From positions 13,530,134-13,594,133 of the forward strand of contig JAJEKV010000028.1 of NCBI GenBank assembly GCA_021234155.1: 64,000 nt of DNA, read 5' to 3'. The DNA comes from Isoetes taiwanensis (Eukaryota; Streptophyta; Lycopodiopsida; Isoetales; Isoetaceae). Position numbers and translations under genes: made by a program. This document shows, in pieces, positions 1 to 12,250 of this stretch. Below the pieces are notes generated by a model. That model was not told where the DNA came from, did not search any database, and saw nothing but the letters and a program-made list of their open reading frames with translations. Positions within the stretch are counted from its first letter, which is position 1, and every line of letters begins with the position of its first letter.

Positions 1-2903
1 CCACATTTGTTATAAAGAAAATAGTCAAGCAAATGCAAAATAGTCTAGTTGAAATGGACAGAAATTGATTGAAATGGAGCAATCTGAAACAGTCATGATC
101 AGCTGCACACTTCCAAGTTCTAACTACTAACACGTTCAATCATTCCTCAGCTACTTCGCCAAGAAAATGAATTCATTGCAAGAGCAAAATATGGAAAACT
201 GCATCCATTGTCAATTTATTATGGCGGAGAAGCAAAACTGACATACCTGAAGATTTTTGCTGCTGAATCGAGATCTAGACTCAGACCAAATAAGTTTTGG
301 ATTTAACTTTTCTGCTATGGTAAGAAGTGGCAACATGTGGAAGATACTTTTTCTTTCTTGCCAGAAAGTAAAGATCTGTGGAAAATTAAAACCCCTGAGA
401 GACTAATGGCCAGATGCTGTCTGCAATACCCATAAATAAGCCATCCATTGTATGAGCAATTGGAAGAAAGGTTTGGAACAATAGTGTTTCCTCATACAGA
501 TTGCCTTTGACTCCTTTATAGCATCCATTACATATTTGGGAAGAAACGGATCCTTTGTAGCAGAACTCAATAAAAGCCCAACAACTTAATATACTTTGTA
601 CTGCAGCTTCTTCTTGCTCCACAATCTGCAAAAATATCTGCACCAAACCTGAATCAGAAAGAGTGGAGATTGATATTAACAAAATACTAATTGCAAAAAT
701 ACAGAACTACAAATGATGTTAGAGAGCAAGCGATGGTAGATATGTCATGCACTCAAATCTTATGGAAGATGCCAACGTCAAACCTAATGCAGGCACTCAA
801 ATCTTATGGAAGATGCCAACGCCAAATCTAATGCAGGAACTCCTGCTATGACAATCAAGTGGATAAAAAAAAAAAGAACTATAGCACATCAGATTGCATT
901 TTCCAGGCATCTTGACGCAAAAGAATGAGCTGGCGTAGGTAGGACAGAAGCAATGGCGTAGGTATAATTAAAAATAGAAACAGAACAACTTTGATTTCCT
1001 GGCAAATCTTGAAGCTACTGCTTGACAATACATATATTAGAAACTCAAAATTTCGAAGAGGTGTGTACCTTCTAATAATTGAAATGGCATTGTCCTTGGA
1101 AATCTTTCATCAGATAGAATGAAGCTGGAGCTATTTTAGTACGTGTTCTGTACAAACAAAGCTTGCACCAATGTCGAAAGTCTCTATTGATGGCAAAACT
1201 TTGCTTTTGGGTCACCCTGGAAAAATGCCATCAGCATCAGCAAACATTTTCTAATTTGCTGGTAATGCCGCTGCCTAAAGACTCTTCATTTTCAAGCTCT
1301 GAAAGAAACCATGGAAGGCAGAGGAAAAGGATGTTGACAACATAAAAACTTGAAACCCTGCTTACCGAGATGCTCCAGCAGAACAGTTCCTCCAACATGC
1401 AATTGGCTCTTACCTCCCCAGCCACCTCTGCATTTTAGTACTCAGCTGTTGACCTGGACCCAAGCGTTACAACACGTCCAAACCCTGCACAGCTTAGTAT
1501 ATAGGAAATAAGAGCTCCAAAACGAAATGCTCACAATGACAATGGCAACAAAATGCTCAACGATTTGCACCTAATCTTTTTCTTCTTCTGATATTTCGAA
1601 GCCTAATCCTTTCAACTAAGTTGCCGCAAAACAACCATAGAGGACGACTTCAGAGAAATCATGGAAGACAGAGGAAAAACCCCGCCATGATCTTCCTGCT
1701 AATTTATGGTAACAGGCCAGAATAATGCCGGCACAAAAGCAACGCAACGGGAGCGGGAAGATGCCGAAAAAGTCAGAAAGGGTAAGTTATGTAGAAAAAC
1801 TGCCGGAAAATGCATTTTGGAGAAAATGAAGAAAGTGCAATCTGCTGAGTCCAGAAGAAGCTGAGGATGAGCGCCAAGTTAATAAATAAGTGCCAGTGCC
1901 TCGACGCCGGATCTGCTGAGCGTTATTTCCCCCATCGGGGAAAGAAACAATTTTGGCCGGAAACCCAAAATTACCAGGTTCACATACTCCATTATTTCGG
2001 TCCTCTACTACGAAATCACAGAAATGAAGAAGTTAATGCATGCCGTGGATTAAATCTTCAGCAATGAATCCTTATCTGTGAAGAAAGGGTCCGTAGCTAC
2101 TTCATTCAACCGCCATAGCTGCCAAGTCTTCAAGGGCCATCACCATACTCCTTAGAACGATTCATCTGAAATAAAACAGATCAGAGAGATGGAAATAAGA
2201 AAATAAGCATTGCTAGAAGCGCAAGTGCCATAACCTCTGAGACTGAAAATACGACTACCATCGCCAAGCGTAACGCCATACCCACCATAAAGCCATAACC
2301 ACCGCCCACCAGCCATCATCAACGCTAGATCCACCGCCCGAGAAGTTAGCTGTTAGCTCGGGCATAACAAAAATTGAAAAGATAGCCGGAAAAACAGGCT
2401 TTGGCCGGAAAACCACTTTTTTGTCAAATGTAACGCCGGAAAAAAATCAGCAAAGAACCCAAGAAACTTTTTAAATAAGTAGATATAAAACATGAACAAC
2501 AGACTTGTATATATTAGCATCATAACTGATATGACCAAGTTGTATATCTTGTGATATGTAATACAAGAGTTTTTGTCTCCATACATGTTCCATTTTCTGC
2601 TTTGTTTCATGAATCAAAAGAAAAGCTATTGATATCCATTATAACAGAACAAGTTCACAGACTAGTTTAACTTCTTCATGCAACAATTGATGAACATTTT
2701 GTACTTTCTGATATACATTTTGCTTGGTCACAAAAGATATTCTGTGATACTGAAATTGAAGTATCAAAATGCATTTCAGATTAAAAAATAAGTAAATATC
2801 AAAAAAACTTGCAGCAATCGACTAGTTTTCTCAACATAACAGAAGATGATGGCAAATATGAAAGTTCCTTTGTATAGAACTTAGTCATGTGCACTCAACA
2901 ATC
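1..2903. other. No confident gene; intergenic or intronic sequence
   Basis: Only short ORFs occur here. A 98-codon minus-strand frame at 386-682 has no recognisable domain and could be an isolated exon or chance. Short GCCGGAAAA-type words recur at about 1740-1830 and 2380-2440. I see no RNA gene, LTR or inverted-repeat element. Confidence 0.5.
749..836. repeat. 44-bp tandem duplication
   Basis: Two adjacent 44-bp units (749-792 and 793-836) starting GCACTCAAATCTTATGG differ at very few positions. This is a local duplication of non-coding sequence. Confidence 0.85.
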
Positions 2904-5900
2904 TCAGGTAGGCTTGATATAAGCAGCTCGTGTGATCATATATGCTGTACGTGCCCCCTTCAACTTATGCTTGACCTGCTGCATCGTGAACTTTGCTCCA
3001 ATTACAGATTCAGCTGGTACCAATACTATTTTGTCATCCAACAACTTGTACTTGTGGTTTGTGCCTTGTAGCAGTTGATAGTAATGACCAGCTATAACCC
3101 TGTCACCAGCAAGCATTCTATTTCCATAGTCGTCAATCACATCTTCCTGAAGAATATGCATCTCCTTCACGCATAGGAGGACGAATTCCCTGGAGCAGCA
3201 AAAGATGCAAATATGTCTCCAATTTGGAGTACATCGGATAGTTCTTGCTCATCAGCTGCATAAAAACCAACTAGCTCTTCTTGTTCGTCGACCTGGGCTG
3301 AACTAGGCTCCAGTTTGTGCAGCTTCCACGCACCACAATGCTCGAGATTCTCACATTCTCCCCATCTAAAATTCAAGCAACCATTGCAAAAACATGACAG
3401 GGATCTATACATGACAAGTGTTGGGTCAGCTGGATTAATAGCAGACACACAATGTATAGCTAGAGTACCAGGCAATGTCTCACAATCTGAACGAGGGTCC
3501 CTGTTAATGTCTTCTGCCATCACCTCCCATATGACTCTGTCCATTTTGCACTTCTTTTGTCTCAGCAAAGTGCAAGCAGAGTTGGCATCCAAAATCGGAA
3601 CACCATTCTCTTTCCTTTGCTCGTCTGCTAGGAACCTTTTCTCCAAAGCGCACACGCCCATCATGTTCTCCTTTTCCATGGCTCGAGCCAAAATAATTCC
3701 ATTTGCATCCTAATTTTATACCTGTTATAATATTGGGCCACATTCAAATAAAAGGCTCGAGAACACTTAAACTGAGCAGCACACCCATCAGACCACATGA
3801 CATGGTATTTGATGTGGCCAAAACCTTTTTGCATCATCCAAATATGGTGCTTCTTGAGTGCAGCCTGAACAAAGAAAGCATCATGCTTCATAACATCGGA
3901 AACATACAAATGAACAGTTTATTTCAGCTCGCCATTGACTTTCATCATGGTTATATGCACCAGAATAGTTATCTGGTCATTGTTCCAATGCTTTGGACTG
4001 AACCTCCCCGAATGGTCGCAAAGTGTAGTTCTCTGCAAAGTCCATTATCGACAAAACAGAATCATCCCTCAAATTTTGCAATCGATTTCTGAATTGTTTG
4101 CTCGCCAACTTGTGAAAAGTTGTGAATAGTGAAATTTGTAAAGTCTTTGAAACATCTTGTCAAGCAATGTACACGGACTCCGCTTTTCGGTAACAAGCTT
4201 CAACCTCCTTGAAGTGCCAGCTTTGGAAGGTTCGTTCACGTACTTGTAAACTTGCAATTCAATGTTCTCATTCTGCGACTCTTTCTCCTTAGGACAGATT
4301 TGAAAATTTTCAGTGCCACAGTTCTGGCACTCTCCCTTGACACAGTCCAAACTATGCCACTCTTCGCCTTCCTTGTCACGGGCATCAGTAGCTCTCCACA
4401 TAGCACCAACATTTTGAAATGTTTTAGAAGGAGCTTGGCAGACGCCATTGTTCTCATCTGCTGCACAAACACCACAAGAACATGTACAATTGGCATGAAA
4501 TTTGCTCCTCAGGACACTAAAAGCTTTTCCGTATAGATCAGCTTGTTCATGCTTCACGTAGCAGCATGTGTTCCTCTCTTTCATACTTCTCACACACGTA
4601 GGCTTAAGCAGTTCGAACTTTCTGATGCTAATCTTCACTTCAGGATGTTCATCTTTGAACATCTCATACAATTCACTCTGCAAGGAAAAAAGCGGCATGT
4701 ATAAGTAAGATATAAATTAGAACTACTTACGAATTCAAAGATGTTGCAGTGGCATTCAGATCATGATTTGATATACATTCAACTACTATACCACAACATC
4801 GTACATACCATGTATATGATATGTATAAATGTATAAAGAATGTACTCCAAAGAGTTCCAGATGTACATAAAAAACTCAATATGTAACCAGGTCACAGACA
4901 GTGTCACTGTATTGTAGATGTATGTATTCAATACTTTTCTTATGGAAGGAAGTACATTTAAATACTTTTATGTATCACCCTATCTTTCAAAACTATCTTG
5001 AGATCAGGAAAGCTTAAAATGTACTATAATGTACTTGGGAACTACAAAAATCAAGACTATGATAACACAGCCTGACTTTCAACACATTTTCTGCCTTATG
5101 CCACATTGGATGTAATTGGAAGTACATCCAAGTACTTTTCCTGTTAAACATAGCTCATTCAGTACCTCCAAGTGTAAAAATATAATTACTGTAGTTGGAT
5201 GTACTTCAATGTATACCCTAAACATCCCTTGCATGGAATGCAAATAGGATTACTAAACTTATCCAGGATGCACAGAAGCTAGCTTCTATCAAGCTTGCAA
5301 AAAAGAGGATTAAAAGACTTAAAACTGACCTGGGGCATGTCCAAAAACTGGATTGGAAGTGTCCTTTTCTTCCTGACATCCCTGTACTTTGGAGAAGTTT
5401 TTGTGTGGGTTAACCAAAACTCATTTACCAACTGTTTGGTTGATTCCGGAAGCATGTTTGCCCTGGGTTGCCTTCCTGCTAGTGCCCACATATTAGCACC
5501 TGATAATGACGTCCGCTTTCTTCTAATTGCAGCTTTTGTGAGGTTTCTTGCTTGCACTTGAAGAATTTTGGAGGCTACTCCTTTTTGCCTGAGTTTTCCA
5601 TTCTCACCAACAATCATTGATAACAGGGAATGCTTAGCTGCTAATTTATCATTGCTATTTGCTTGTTTCACTTCCTGCAGATTTTCACGGATATTTTTTA
5701 GCATAGTATCCTTCAGAATTGCTTGCGCTGGATTTCCAATGGCAAGTTCAAAAAAGAAGTGTAGCCTTTCATCCCGAACATTTTTCACTGCTAAAGTTCT
5801 CCTTTGCACAGGACGTAAATCTTGAACCTGATCATATATAAATTTACAAATTTCATCAATCTTACGCTTCATTTTCTTTGTCACATTCCTGATATTGCAA

Positions 5901-6119
5901 TCTTCTTGCGCCATTTCTGTTCCTTCGTTGTTCATCATGGTTCTTGCGTGGTTTAGGGTTAGCTGGAGGAATTCTGGCAAGAAGGAGGGAAATCCTGGAG
6001 CTGGGCGAAGTTTTAGCCAGAAAGTGGGAAATTCTCCTAACGTTCAGGCGTTTCTTGGAGTGGTTAGAGCGGCGGGAATTAAAATCTGCTTCATGATTGC
6101 GTTTTAATTGACGTGGCAA
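2904..6119 (-). pseudogene. Decayed multi-exon DDE-like gene of an uncharacterised transposon-derived family
   Basis: Coding segments on the minus strand run in order 6119-5279, 4698-4069, about 4090-3910, 3909-3661, 3743-3504, 3691-3167 and 3170-2904. Motifs that recur in a family of uncharacterised animal and plant proteins (recalled, not searched) appear in the right order: a KYRDVRKK-like segment near 5340; FKDEHPEVKISIRKFELLKP near 4650-4590, followed by a Cys-rich stretch; MDFAENY near 4045; WSDGCAAQFK near 3785; and FGSSHGKGEHDG near 3690. The two Asp motifs and the HGKG motif suggest an RNase H-fold, DDE-type active site. The reading frame changes near 3975, 3720, 3680 and 3170 and a stop lies in between, so the copy is dead. 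The stretch 4699-5278 has no coding signal, is rich in GTAC/ATGTAC words, and is probably an intron. A promoter was not identified. That it is a transposase is inference. Confidence 0.6.
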
Positions 6120-7415
6120 GTAGTTCCAAAAAAAAAGATTCTATAATATAGCTATTATGTACATACTGAAAAAAAGATTATGTATTTGAAATGTGATACA
6201 TCTCTTACTCTACATTTGGCCAAATGTAAGACACCCTAGCTTTCTTTTACCCTCCATCTCATCGGGGGGGATTGAGTCATCCCAATATCGGCGGCGACCT
6301 AGCTCATTTCGTTCAACGGGCACATAACCTACAGGGAGATCAAACGAAATTGTTCTCACATCAGATGGCATACAAACGGTAATAAAGAGTGGCTAAAATT
6401 CGCCAAATGGCGATTTTTTAGACCTTTAGTCAAATTTCATGGCTAAAGTTTATAAAGACAATTCTTTTAGAAAAAACATAATTTAGCCACTCCAAACGGA
6501 GGTAAGTTCTGAACGCTTAGAGTTTAGCCGGGATTGTTTACTGCATGGTGTACTAAATCGCCTTCTCTAAAGTTGATTAGGGGAACCCTGATCAATTCAA
6601 ATAGCCATGCCAATTCTATTCATGGACCTCTTTCATTTAGGAATTGCCATTAGCTACCTCAATCATATTTTGAATTTGTATCTATAGGTTGTTTAGTTTA
6701 AATGCTATGAAGAATGTTATATGATGCGCATTTTAAGCTTTAAATAGTAGTGATCTCTTCTTGCAATTGTTGATCCTAAAGGGATTCATCACCAAATTCA
6801 CCATTTGGATGCATTTGACCCCAACTTAAACATGCATGTTCCTTCAAACGATATTGTTTGATCCTTATAAATTGTACATTGAACAACTTTGTTATCATTT
6901 TGTAAAAGAAGCATATTGAATCAATGTCATTCATGTACTAGTCAGTGCTCAAAATTTGAAGTTAAATAGTTGCACTGTAGCTGGGGACCAAGAAAAATTC
7001 GCCAACATCAGAATTTCATGTCATATAAATTTTACATTTTAGCCAAGTGGGAAGATAACTAAAGGGCTTTATTTTATCAAATTTCGCCAAGAAAAAGATC
7101 TAAGAACTTTTATTTTTCATAGGTTTAGCCAACCTTAATTTGAATAGAAAAACATTTAGGGCCGTTAAAATTTACCCTACTTCTAATTATGGTTGTCCAA
7201 AGAAATTCGAAGATGAACAACGCTATCAAAGTATCTTCGAAGATGAGCATTATTAAAGGTCGCTTTGGATACAAAGACTGGGATTCAACAAGACCCTCCA
7301 AGCGGCATGCGGATCCTGTGTTCGTTCACATGAGTAGTATTAGATGGGATTTTTCCAGCTGCTGCTCAGAGTATATTTTCCGCTTCTCAGCATCCTGCAA
7401 ATTGTGAACGTCAAA
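6120..7415. other. AT-rich non-coding stretch
   Basis: There is no gene. It contains the palindrome ACATTTGGCCAAATGT (about 6211-6226) and repeated short TTTCGCCAA/TTTAGCCAA words between 6390 and 7160. It may include the 5' flank of the DDE-like gene or decayed repeat sequence. Confidence 0.5.
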
Positions 7416-7849
7416 CTAGGGGTCAATCTGCGCCCACCATGGTAGAACACAAAGTGGGCAGCCTTTCAGAAGGTTTCTATTATCCAACACACAAAGATTC
7501 TTCGTGTCCCCAGCTCCCCATCTGAAGTACAAATCTTTTCCTTTCTCAATCATACTTCCAGATATATTGCGCAAGTGACAGGAGTAATGTACTTTCCCAA
7601 ATCCTTCATGCAATACCCTAATATACCCTCGAAACAATGCAATCTGTTATTCTTGAGGGCCTTGCATACTAAGATAATACCCGCAGGCTTAGAAGGCCAA
7701 TTAAACTCCCTTTTGATAGCATCATTCAAGGCCTTAGAACTCTTGTAACGAGCTCTAAGGACAGCCTGCACATGGAGGTGATCGGCAGAGGATCCCCTCT
7801 CCAAAGCAACTGCACCAGCAATGCACCTCCTGTTGCAGAACGAAGACAT
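7416..7849 (-). pseudogene. Truncated Rep-type HUH endonuclease fragment
   Basis: Reading from 7849 downward, the frame gives ALERGSSADHLHVQ, a His-hydrophobic-His motif followed by Gln as in HUH rolling-circle endonucleases. About 55 residues later comes LGYCMKDLGK, which fits the tyrosine motif III (YxxK) of Rep proteins. Just after it the frame shifts (about 7590), and the second frame (7637-7416) continues with an HYSCHLRNIS segment and LDNRNLLKG. This arrangement resembles HUH proteins of eukaryotic elements (Replitron-like or related Rep genes in mosses, algae and oomycetes), as recalled. The upstream half is missing: the gene stops exactly where a Gypsy LTR begins at 7850, and in-frame sequence beyond is LTR with a stop. 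Nicking and ligation activity is inferred for the ancestor only. Confidence 0.55.
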
Positions 7850-9315
7850 GTGTAGCGTCCCCTACTTTCTCTACGATGCTCCCATCGTATCAGAAGGCGG
7901 AGTTCATCTCCCTAGCAGCCAAACTAACAGGGGCCATCCACCTTAGACCAATCCTTGACAATGGATCGATGAGGAAGAATGGATGGGTCATTTGCCCCGT
8001 CTTCCCCCGGGACCGTCCTAGCTGCGGAAGCGTGAGTAAACATAAGCACATGACATCAATATATCAACAAAGTCATCTCGAAGGGTGACTACACCATAAC
8101 ATACATGTAATAGCACATCAATAACATCATCACCACAGGGGGGGATCCTACCCAATGGCTCGGACTCCAAGGTATGGACTGACGGTTTGGGCCTCCAGAA
8201 GTCATTGCAGACCGAATTCATAAGAATGGATTGGACTGGCATAGAAACATGGCTATTGGGTAGTCCACTCCATCTGCCCCTCCCGTGCACACTTTGCAGA
8301 GTAGGTTGAAGAGGCTTGGGACTGGACCGTAGCCTGCCGGGTGTGTAGCCAAAGGGGCTACAGCAGGGTTGCATCTCCCCAGTCCCGATGAGGCAGGAGG
8401 AGAGTCTCCTCCCCTCCAGAGGCATGCATGCCCATCACAAGCGGCTAGAGGGCCACTGCTCGTATTCGACTTGAACCTCATTGAAGGTGACGAATCGCCC
8501 AAGAGGTGTCGAGCTCATGCCTTGCCCACACGCAGTGGCAAACCATTAAGCCTAGCCCGCTTAGATCCCCGGTAGGCTTTACACACCAGAGGGATCAATC
8601 AGTGATGGGACAAGTCCCCCTTATTCCACCGGTCTAGCCCCGCCACCCACAACCAGGCGGGCTCTTGTACACGGGCCGCATTAATTGGGAATTAATGAGG
8701 TTATCTAGGATCATCTGCTAATGAAGGTTTCAGGGTCTCTACTCCCCTTCCCACATACACAGGAGAGCATAGAATGGAACATCATCATCATCATCAAGAA
8801 CTAAAATACTGAATAAGATCTAATCTATCTTACCTAAACATACAGAGTTAGGTTCTTTTGTTACGGCTGGTGATCTTAGGATCTACAAGACTGATAAGAC
8901 TGATCTAACATACTATTCTAACTCATTGTCGGGCTAAGAGGCGGCTTTGCACAATAGAATCGCAGGTTACCTGATCCTTGGCTTGCTCCAGCTCCCCGAA
9001 TCGCATCCATGCCTTCGTTCTTGCTGAAAATAGCTGCTCCTGATGAATCTAATGTGCAAAGGCGGCTCAATGGCGCCTGACAATGCAGAATGGCAGCTTG
9101 CCTTGGCCGAAATGGCTCAGGGAAGCCCAAAATGCGAAAAGGGAAAGTTTATGGTTTCCCCCTTGTTGTTCTTTATACATGAACTTTTAGGGTTAGGTTA
9201 GAAGGGACCAAATGGGGTATTGCCACTTGGCAAGGGGGTTTTAATTGCATATGTTTAACGTGTGATGTGGCAGTATAATATACGTATTCGAATCGTATGT
9301 TATGCTGGAACGTCA
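7850..9315 (-). repeat. 3' LTR of the Gypsy chromovirus
   Basis: On the minus strand it begins TGACGTTCCAGC at 9315, directly after a polypurine tract, and ends GGGGACGCTACA at 7850, giving TG...CA ends and about 1466 bp. A TATA-like TATAAAGAAC lies on the minus strand at about 9175. The plus-strand ORFs between 8018 and 8575 lie inside this LTR and are not genes. Its inner end (7850) cuts the HUH fragment. Confidence 0.7.
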
Positions 9316-9330
9316 CAATCTCCCCACCTT
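9316..9330 (-). other. Polypurine tract of the Gypsy element
   Basis: The minus strand reads AAGGTGGGGAGATTG immediately before the LTR start TGACG. This is the expected plus-strand DNA primer site. A second, similar purine run lies at about 9359-9371. Confidence 0.7.
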
Positions 9331-9990
9331 GAATTGATGTTGTCCTCAGCATCACGCATCTCCCCACCTTGGAAACCTGCATACCCTGCAATACATTTGA
9401 TACATATAGTTTTACAACATAATTACCTCAAGGTAATATTTTAATTTTTCATAACACATCCTTGTTCAATATCCTACTATGATAAGAGGCTCTTTCACCC
9501 TCTTACTTTATCGGCTATTATTCACAAAATTTTATGGTTTACACCATTATCATTAAAATAGTTCCAAAATTCTCTAATTAAGGTCCCATATCGTCTCCTT
9601 GCAACACATTATGACAAAACATGTATTGCACGTCTTCGCAGTGCGACCTTCCTGCCGCTAGACTCCCCTATTGGCCTGCAGGTCCAACACCACGTCAGCA
9701 TACATTTAATTATTTTAAAGTTGGTTATTAGGAAACCACCCATTAATTACAATTTATATGGATGCAAGGCTAATCTCCGAAGATTATGTTTCTTCCATCT
9801 TGGCCGTGGAGACAGCGCCCTATCATGCCTAAGATGATCACTCATGCCTACACCTTTAGTTGCCTTGGGCGTGAAGGATGGCGTCCTTCCCGTAGTAAGC
9901 ATTGACTAAAGGTGCTTTTCTATCAATGCATACCTGAATGACCTCTTATCTCTCAAGTTCGTCTACTTCTGTGGGACGGAAGTAGACTTT
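9331..9990 (-). other. 3' untranslated region of the Gypsy element
   Basis: No frame is maintained. Near 9961-9988 there is a hairpin with arms GTCTACTTC/GAAGTAGAC just past the chromodomain stop. Otherwise I see nothing. Confidence 0.5.
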
Positions 9991-10601
9991 TTAATCTTTC
10001 TTCCACTCACCTATCGGTTCGGTGTTGACTACTTCGGTGACGAGCCGACCCTTGCATTGCTCCATGAATTGGGGGTACTGCTTCTCTAAATCTGATTGTA
10101 GTACACACGTAGCGTCTTCCACAGGTAAGTACGTCCATTTCACTAGGTATTGAAGAAATTGGGATCTTCTTGTCTTCTTATAGGCCCTGTCAAGAAGAAC
10201 CTCTGGAAAGATTTCAAGCTGGGCGTCTGTCATTTCCAGTAACTCAGTTGTCTCAAATACTTCCTCTAGATTAGGAGTGTGCCTCTTCAGGAGACTTACA
10301 TGGAAGACCCTATGGATTTTGAGATGTGCTGGCAGGTCCAACTTGTAGGATTGACTACCTACTCTTTTGGTTATCCTGAATGGCCCAGCCCATCTTGGAG
10401 CAAGCTTCTTGTAATTGCCGATGCAGAGCTTCGCTTGCTTGACTTTGATCTTCAGCTATACGTTGTCTCCAACCTGGAATTCCCTTACCGTTCTGTGCTT
10501 ATCGGCTATGCTTTTCTGCCTACTTCTCGCTGCTACAAGGTATCCTCTTACCTCCTTCACTAGTTGCTGCATATCCGATAATATCTGCTGAAAAACTTCC
10601 A
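9991..10601 (-). pseudogene. Gypsy integrase C-terminus and chromodomain
   Basis: From 10601 downward the minus strand encodes the post-catalytic integrase region (RSRQKSIADKHR, FQVGDNV, then APRWAGPFRI and HRVFHVSLLKRH). It continues into a chromodomain-like segment, QYLVKWTYLPVEDATC, near 10165-10120. The chromodomain of chromovirus integrases recognises heterochromatin marks and steers integration; the usual Trp after 'AT' is Cys here. At least one in-frame stop interrupts the N-terminal part. The ORF ends at 9991. The upstream half of the integrase is at 17302-18060, displaced by the Copia insertion. Joining the two sides across the insertion gives a continuous integrase reading frame. 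Confidence 0.85.
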
Positions 10602-10606
10602 CTTTT

Positions 10607-11189
10607 TGTTGGAATTCACCATTAACTATGCTAGCCAGACCCTGTGAAAATCCGATCTAGCATTATCCTGCTATCTTGTGAAACTTAACATCATACCCTA
10701 ATGGTATTAAAGAAACCTATGGGTTGTATATATATTGTAAATATGAAGTTAAAAGACCATTGATTTAATGGTTAATAGTCGGCCTCCTATTTTGGAGCCA
10801 ACCGAACATTCAAAATAGAAGAAAACACAGGTGGCCCGGATCCTGCTCCATAACCGTCGAAACCATGAATAAAAGGATGAAGCCGGGAGATGCTCCATAG
10901 ACGGCAGCATTGCAGTGATCGGCAGCATCAAGATCGATCTAATACACACATTAGATCCTTTTCTAAGTTGCTCGGGATAGCTACAGTATTGTAATGAGAC
11001 CAAATGAACAGTGAATTTATTCGAAGCATTATAACCATTGAAATTGTGTTGGGTTCATTAAAATTATAAGTGAAGGTGCATTTGGAATAAGCATTGGGTA
11101 TTTGATTAACATTCAATTTCTAAGTCACTTAGTGCATTGAGCTAGTGAAATTGCATAAATCACAGACATTACTTGGCTTGATTCTAACA
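10607..11189 (+). repeat. Copia LTR, left, now effectively a solo LTR
   Basis: Starts TGTTGGAATTCACC and ends GATTCTAACA. It is 583 bp, against 554 bp for the right LTR; most of the difference is a roughly 30-bp segment near 10880-10910 that the right copy lacks. It is followed by Gypsy sequence instead of a primer site. Confidence 0.9.
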
Positions 11190-12182
11190 CTTTTGACACT
11201 GGATTGTGCCATGTATCTGGGGTGAGACACTGATACCCATAATTAATCATGAAATGTGACATCTGGGATGACTCCCGCTTGGTGCTATTGTAGGCGAACT
11301 CCACCAAGTGGATGAAATCATCCCACTTAGACTGTTTGTTCCAAATATAATTCCTTAGCATGTCCTCTATGATTCGGTTGGTTCGCTCCGTCTGACCATC
11401 CGTCTGAGGATGACATGCTGTACTCATAGAGAGCTTCGTCTGAATGATGCTATACAAATCCTGCCAGAATGCACTCATAAATTTTGAATCTCTATCCGAG
11501 ATTATTTCCCTGGGCATCCCGTGGAGTCTAAAGATCTCTTTGGTGAACAACACGCCAGTGTCTAAAGCCGTGTCTGTGGTCCTACACGGCACAAAATGTG
11601 CCATCCTTGACAACTTGTCCACCACCACCATTAATGCATCTTTGCCTCTTATAGTTCTCGGGAGCCCCATAATGAAATCCATACTGATGACTTCCCATTT
11701 TGCATTCGGCACAGGCAATGGCTCTAAAGCTCATGGAATTCGGAGTTGCTCCGCTTTCGTCTGCTGACATAGCTGGCACTCTCGAATGTACCTGGCTATT
11801 TGCTTCTTTATGTCGGCCCAGAAGTAGCTGCTTCTGATCTTAAAATAGGTCTTCATAAAACCTGCATGTCCGACTATTGGTATCAACTTCCTGACTCCTA
11901 TGATGACTCTGGTACGCACAATTTATTCTTGTGGTACAATAGGTTACCTTCCTTCTTAAAATGTTTGAAGGTTTCTCTCTCTTTGTCCGTTCTTGCCTCT
12001 TTAGAAAGGCTTGCCCATGCTTCCGTGAAGTCTCGATCTAGAGGCAACGTCTCTTCTATCTTCTTGCCAAACTCACTAGTGAGTGTTGATATGGCGTTAT
12101 GTGGACTCTTGTCGTCAAGGGGTGCCTTCAGAGCACGTCCGCAACCAAATTGAGCTTGCCTGGCTTGTACACAATGACAAAT
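11190..12182 (-). repeat. Duplicated Gypsy integrase segment inside the Copia element
   Basis: This is nearly identical to 17302-18296, with scattered substitutions and small indels (for example near 11435 and 11745). It encodes the same minus-strand integrase core and zinc-finger region. It is not an independent Gypsy element: it begins at the same base after the LTR as the true right flank, and it ends in filler at 12183. See the finding on tandem duplication. Confidence 0.9.
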
Positions 12183-12197
12183 CACGTCCGCAACCAA
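12183..12197. other. 15-bp templated filler at the rearrangement junction
   Basis: CACGTCCGCAACCAA repeats the 15 bases at 12134-12148. It lies between the end of the duplicated Gypsy piece and the LTR remnant, as expected of error-prone end joining with template switching. Confidence 0.75.
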
Positions 12198-12235
12198 TGC
12201 ATAAATCACAGACATTACTTGGCTTGATTCTAACA
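12198..12235 (+). repeat. 38-bp 3' remnant of the original Copia 5' LTR
   Basis: It matches the last 38 bases of both LTRs and ends GATTCTAACA, three bases before the primer binding site. The rest of this LTR is missing. Confidence 0.85.
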
Positions 12236-12237
12236 TT

Positions 12238-12250
12238 TGGTATCAGAGCC
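12238..12250 (+). other. Copia primer binding site for initiator tRNA-Met
   Basis: TGGTATCAGAGCC is the standard complement of the 3' end of plant initiator tRNA-Met, where minus-strand DNA synthesis starts. The gag ATG follows immediately at 12251. Confidence 0.9.

Noticed and set aside
1163-1425. Short ORFs on both strands
   Set aside because: No domain, no splice or promoter context.
8018-8575. Overlapping ORFs of 68-135 codons as genes
   Set aside because: They lie inside the Gypsy LTR and have no recognisable product.
10279-10563. Plus-strand 94-codon ORF
   Set aside because: Antisense of the Gypsy integrase C-terminus.
11190-12182. A second independent Gypsy element
   Set aside because: It is a near-identical copy of 17302-18296 starting at the same base after an LTR, so it is a duplicated flank.
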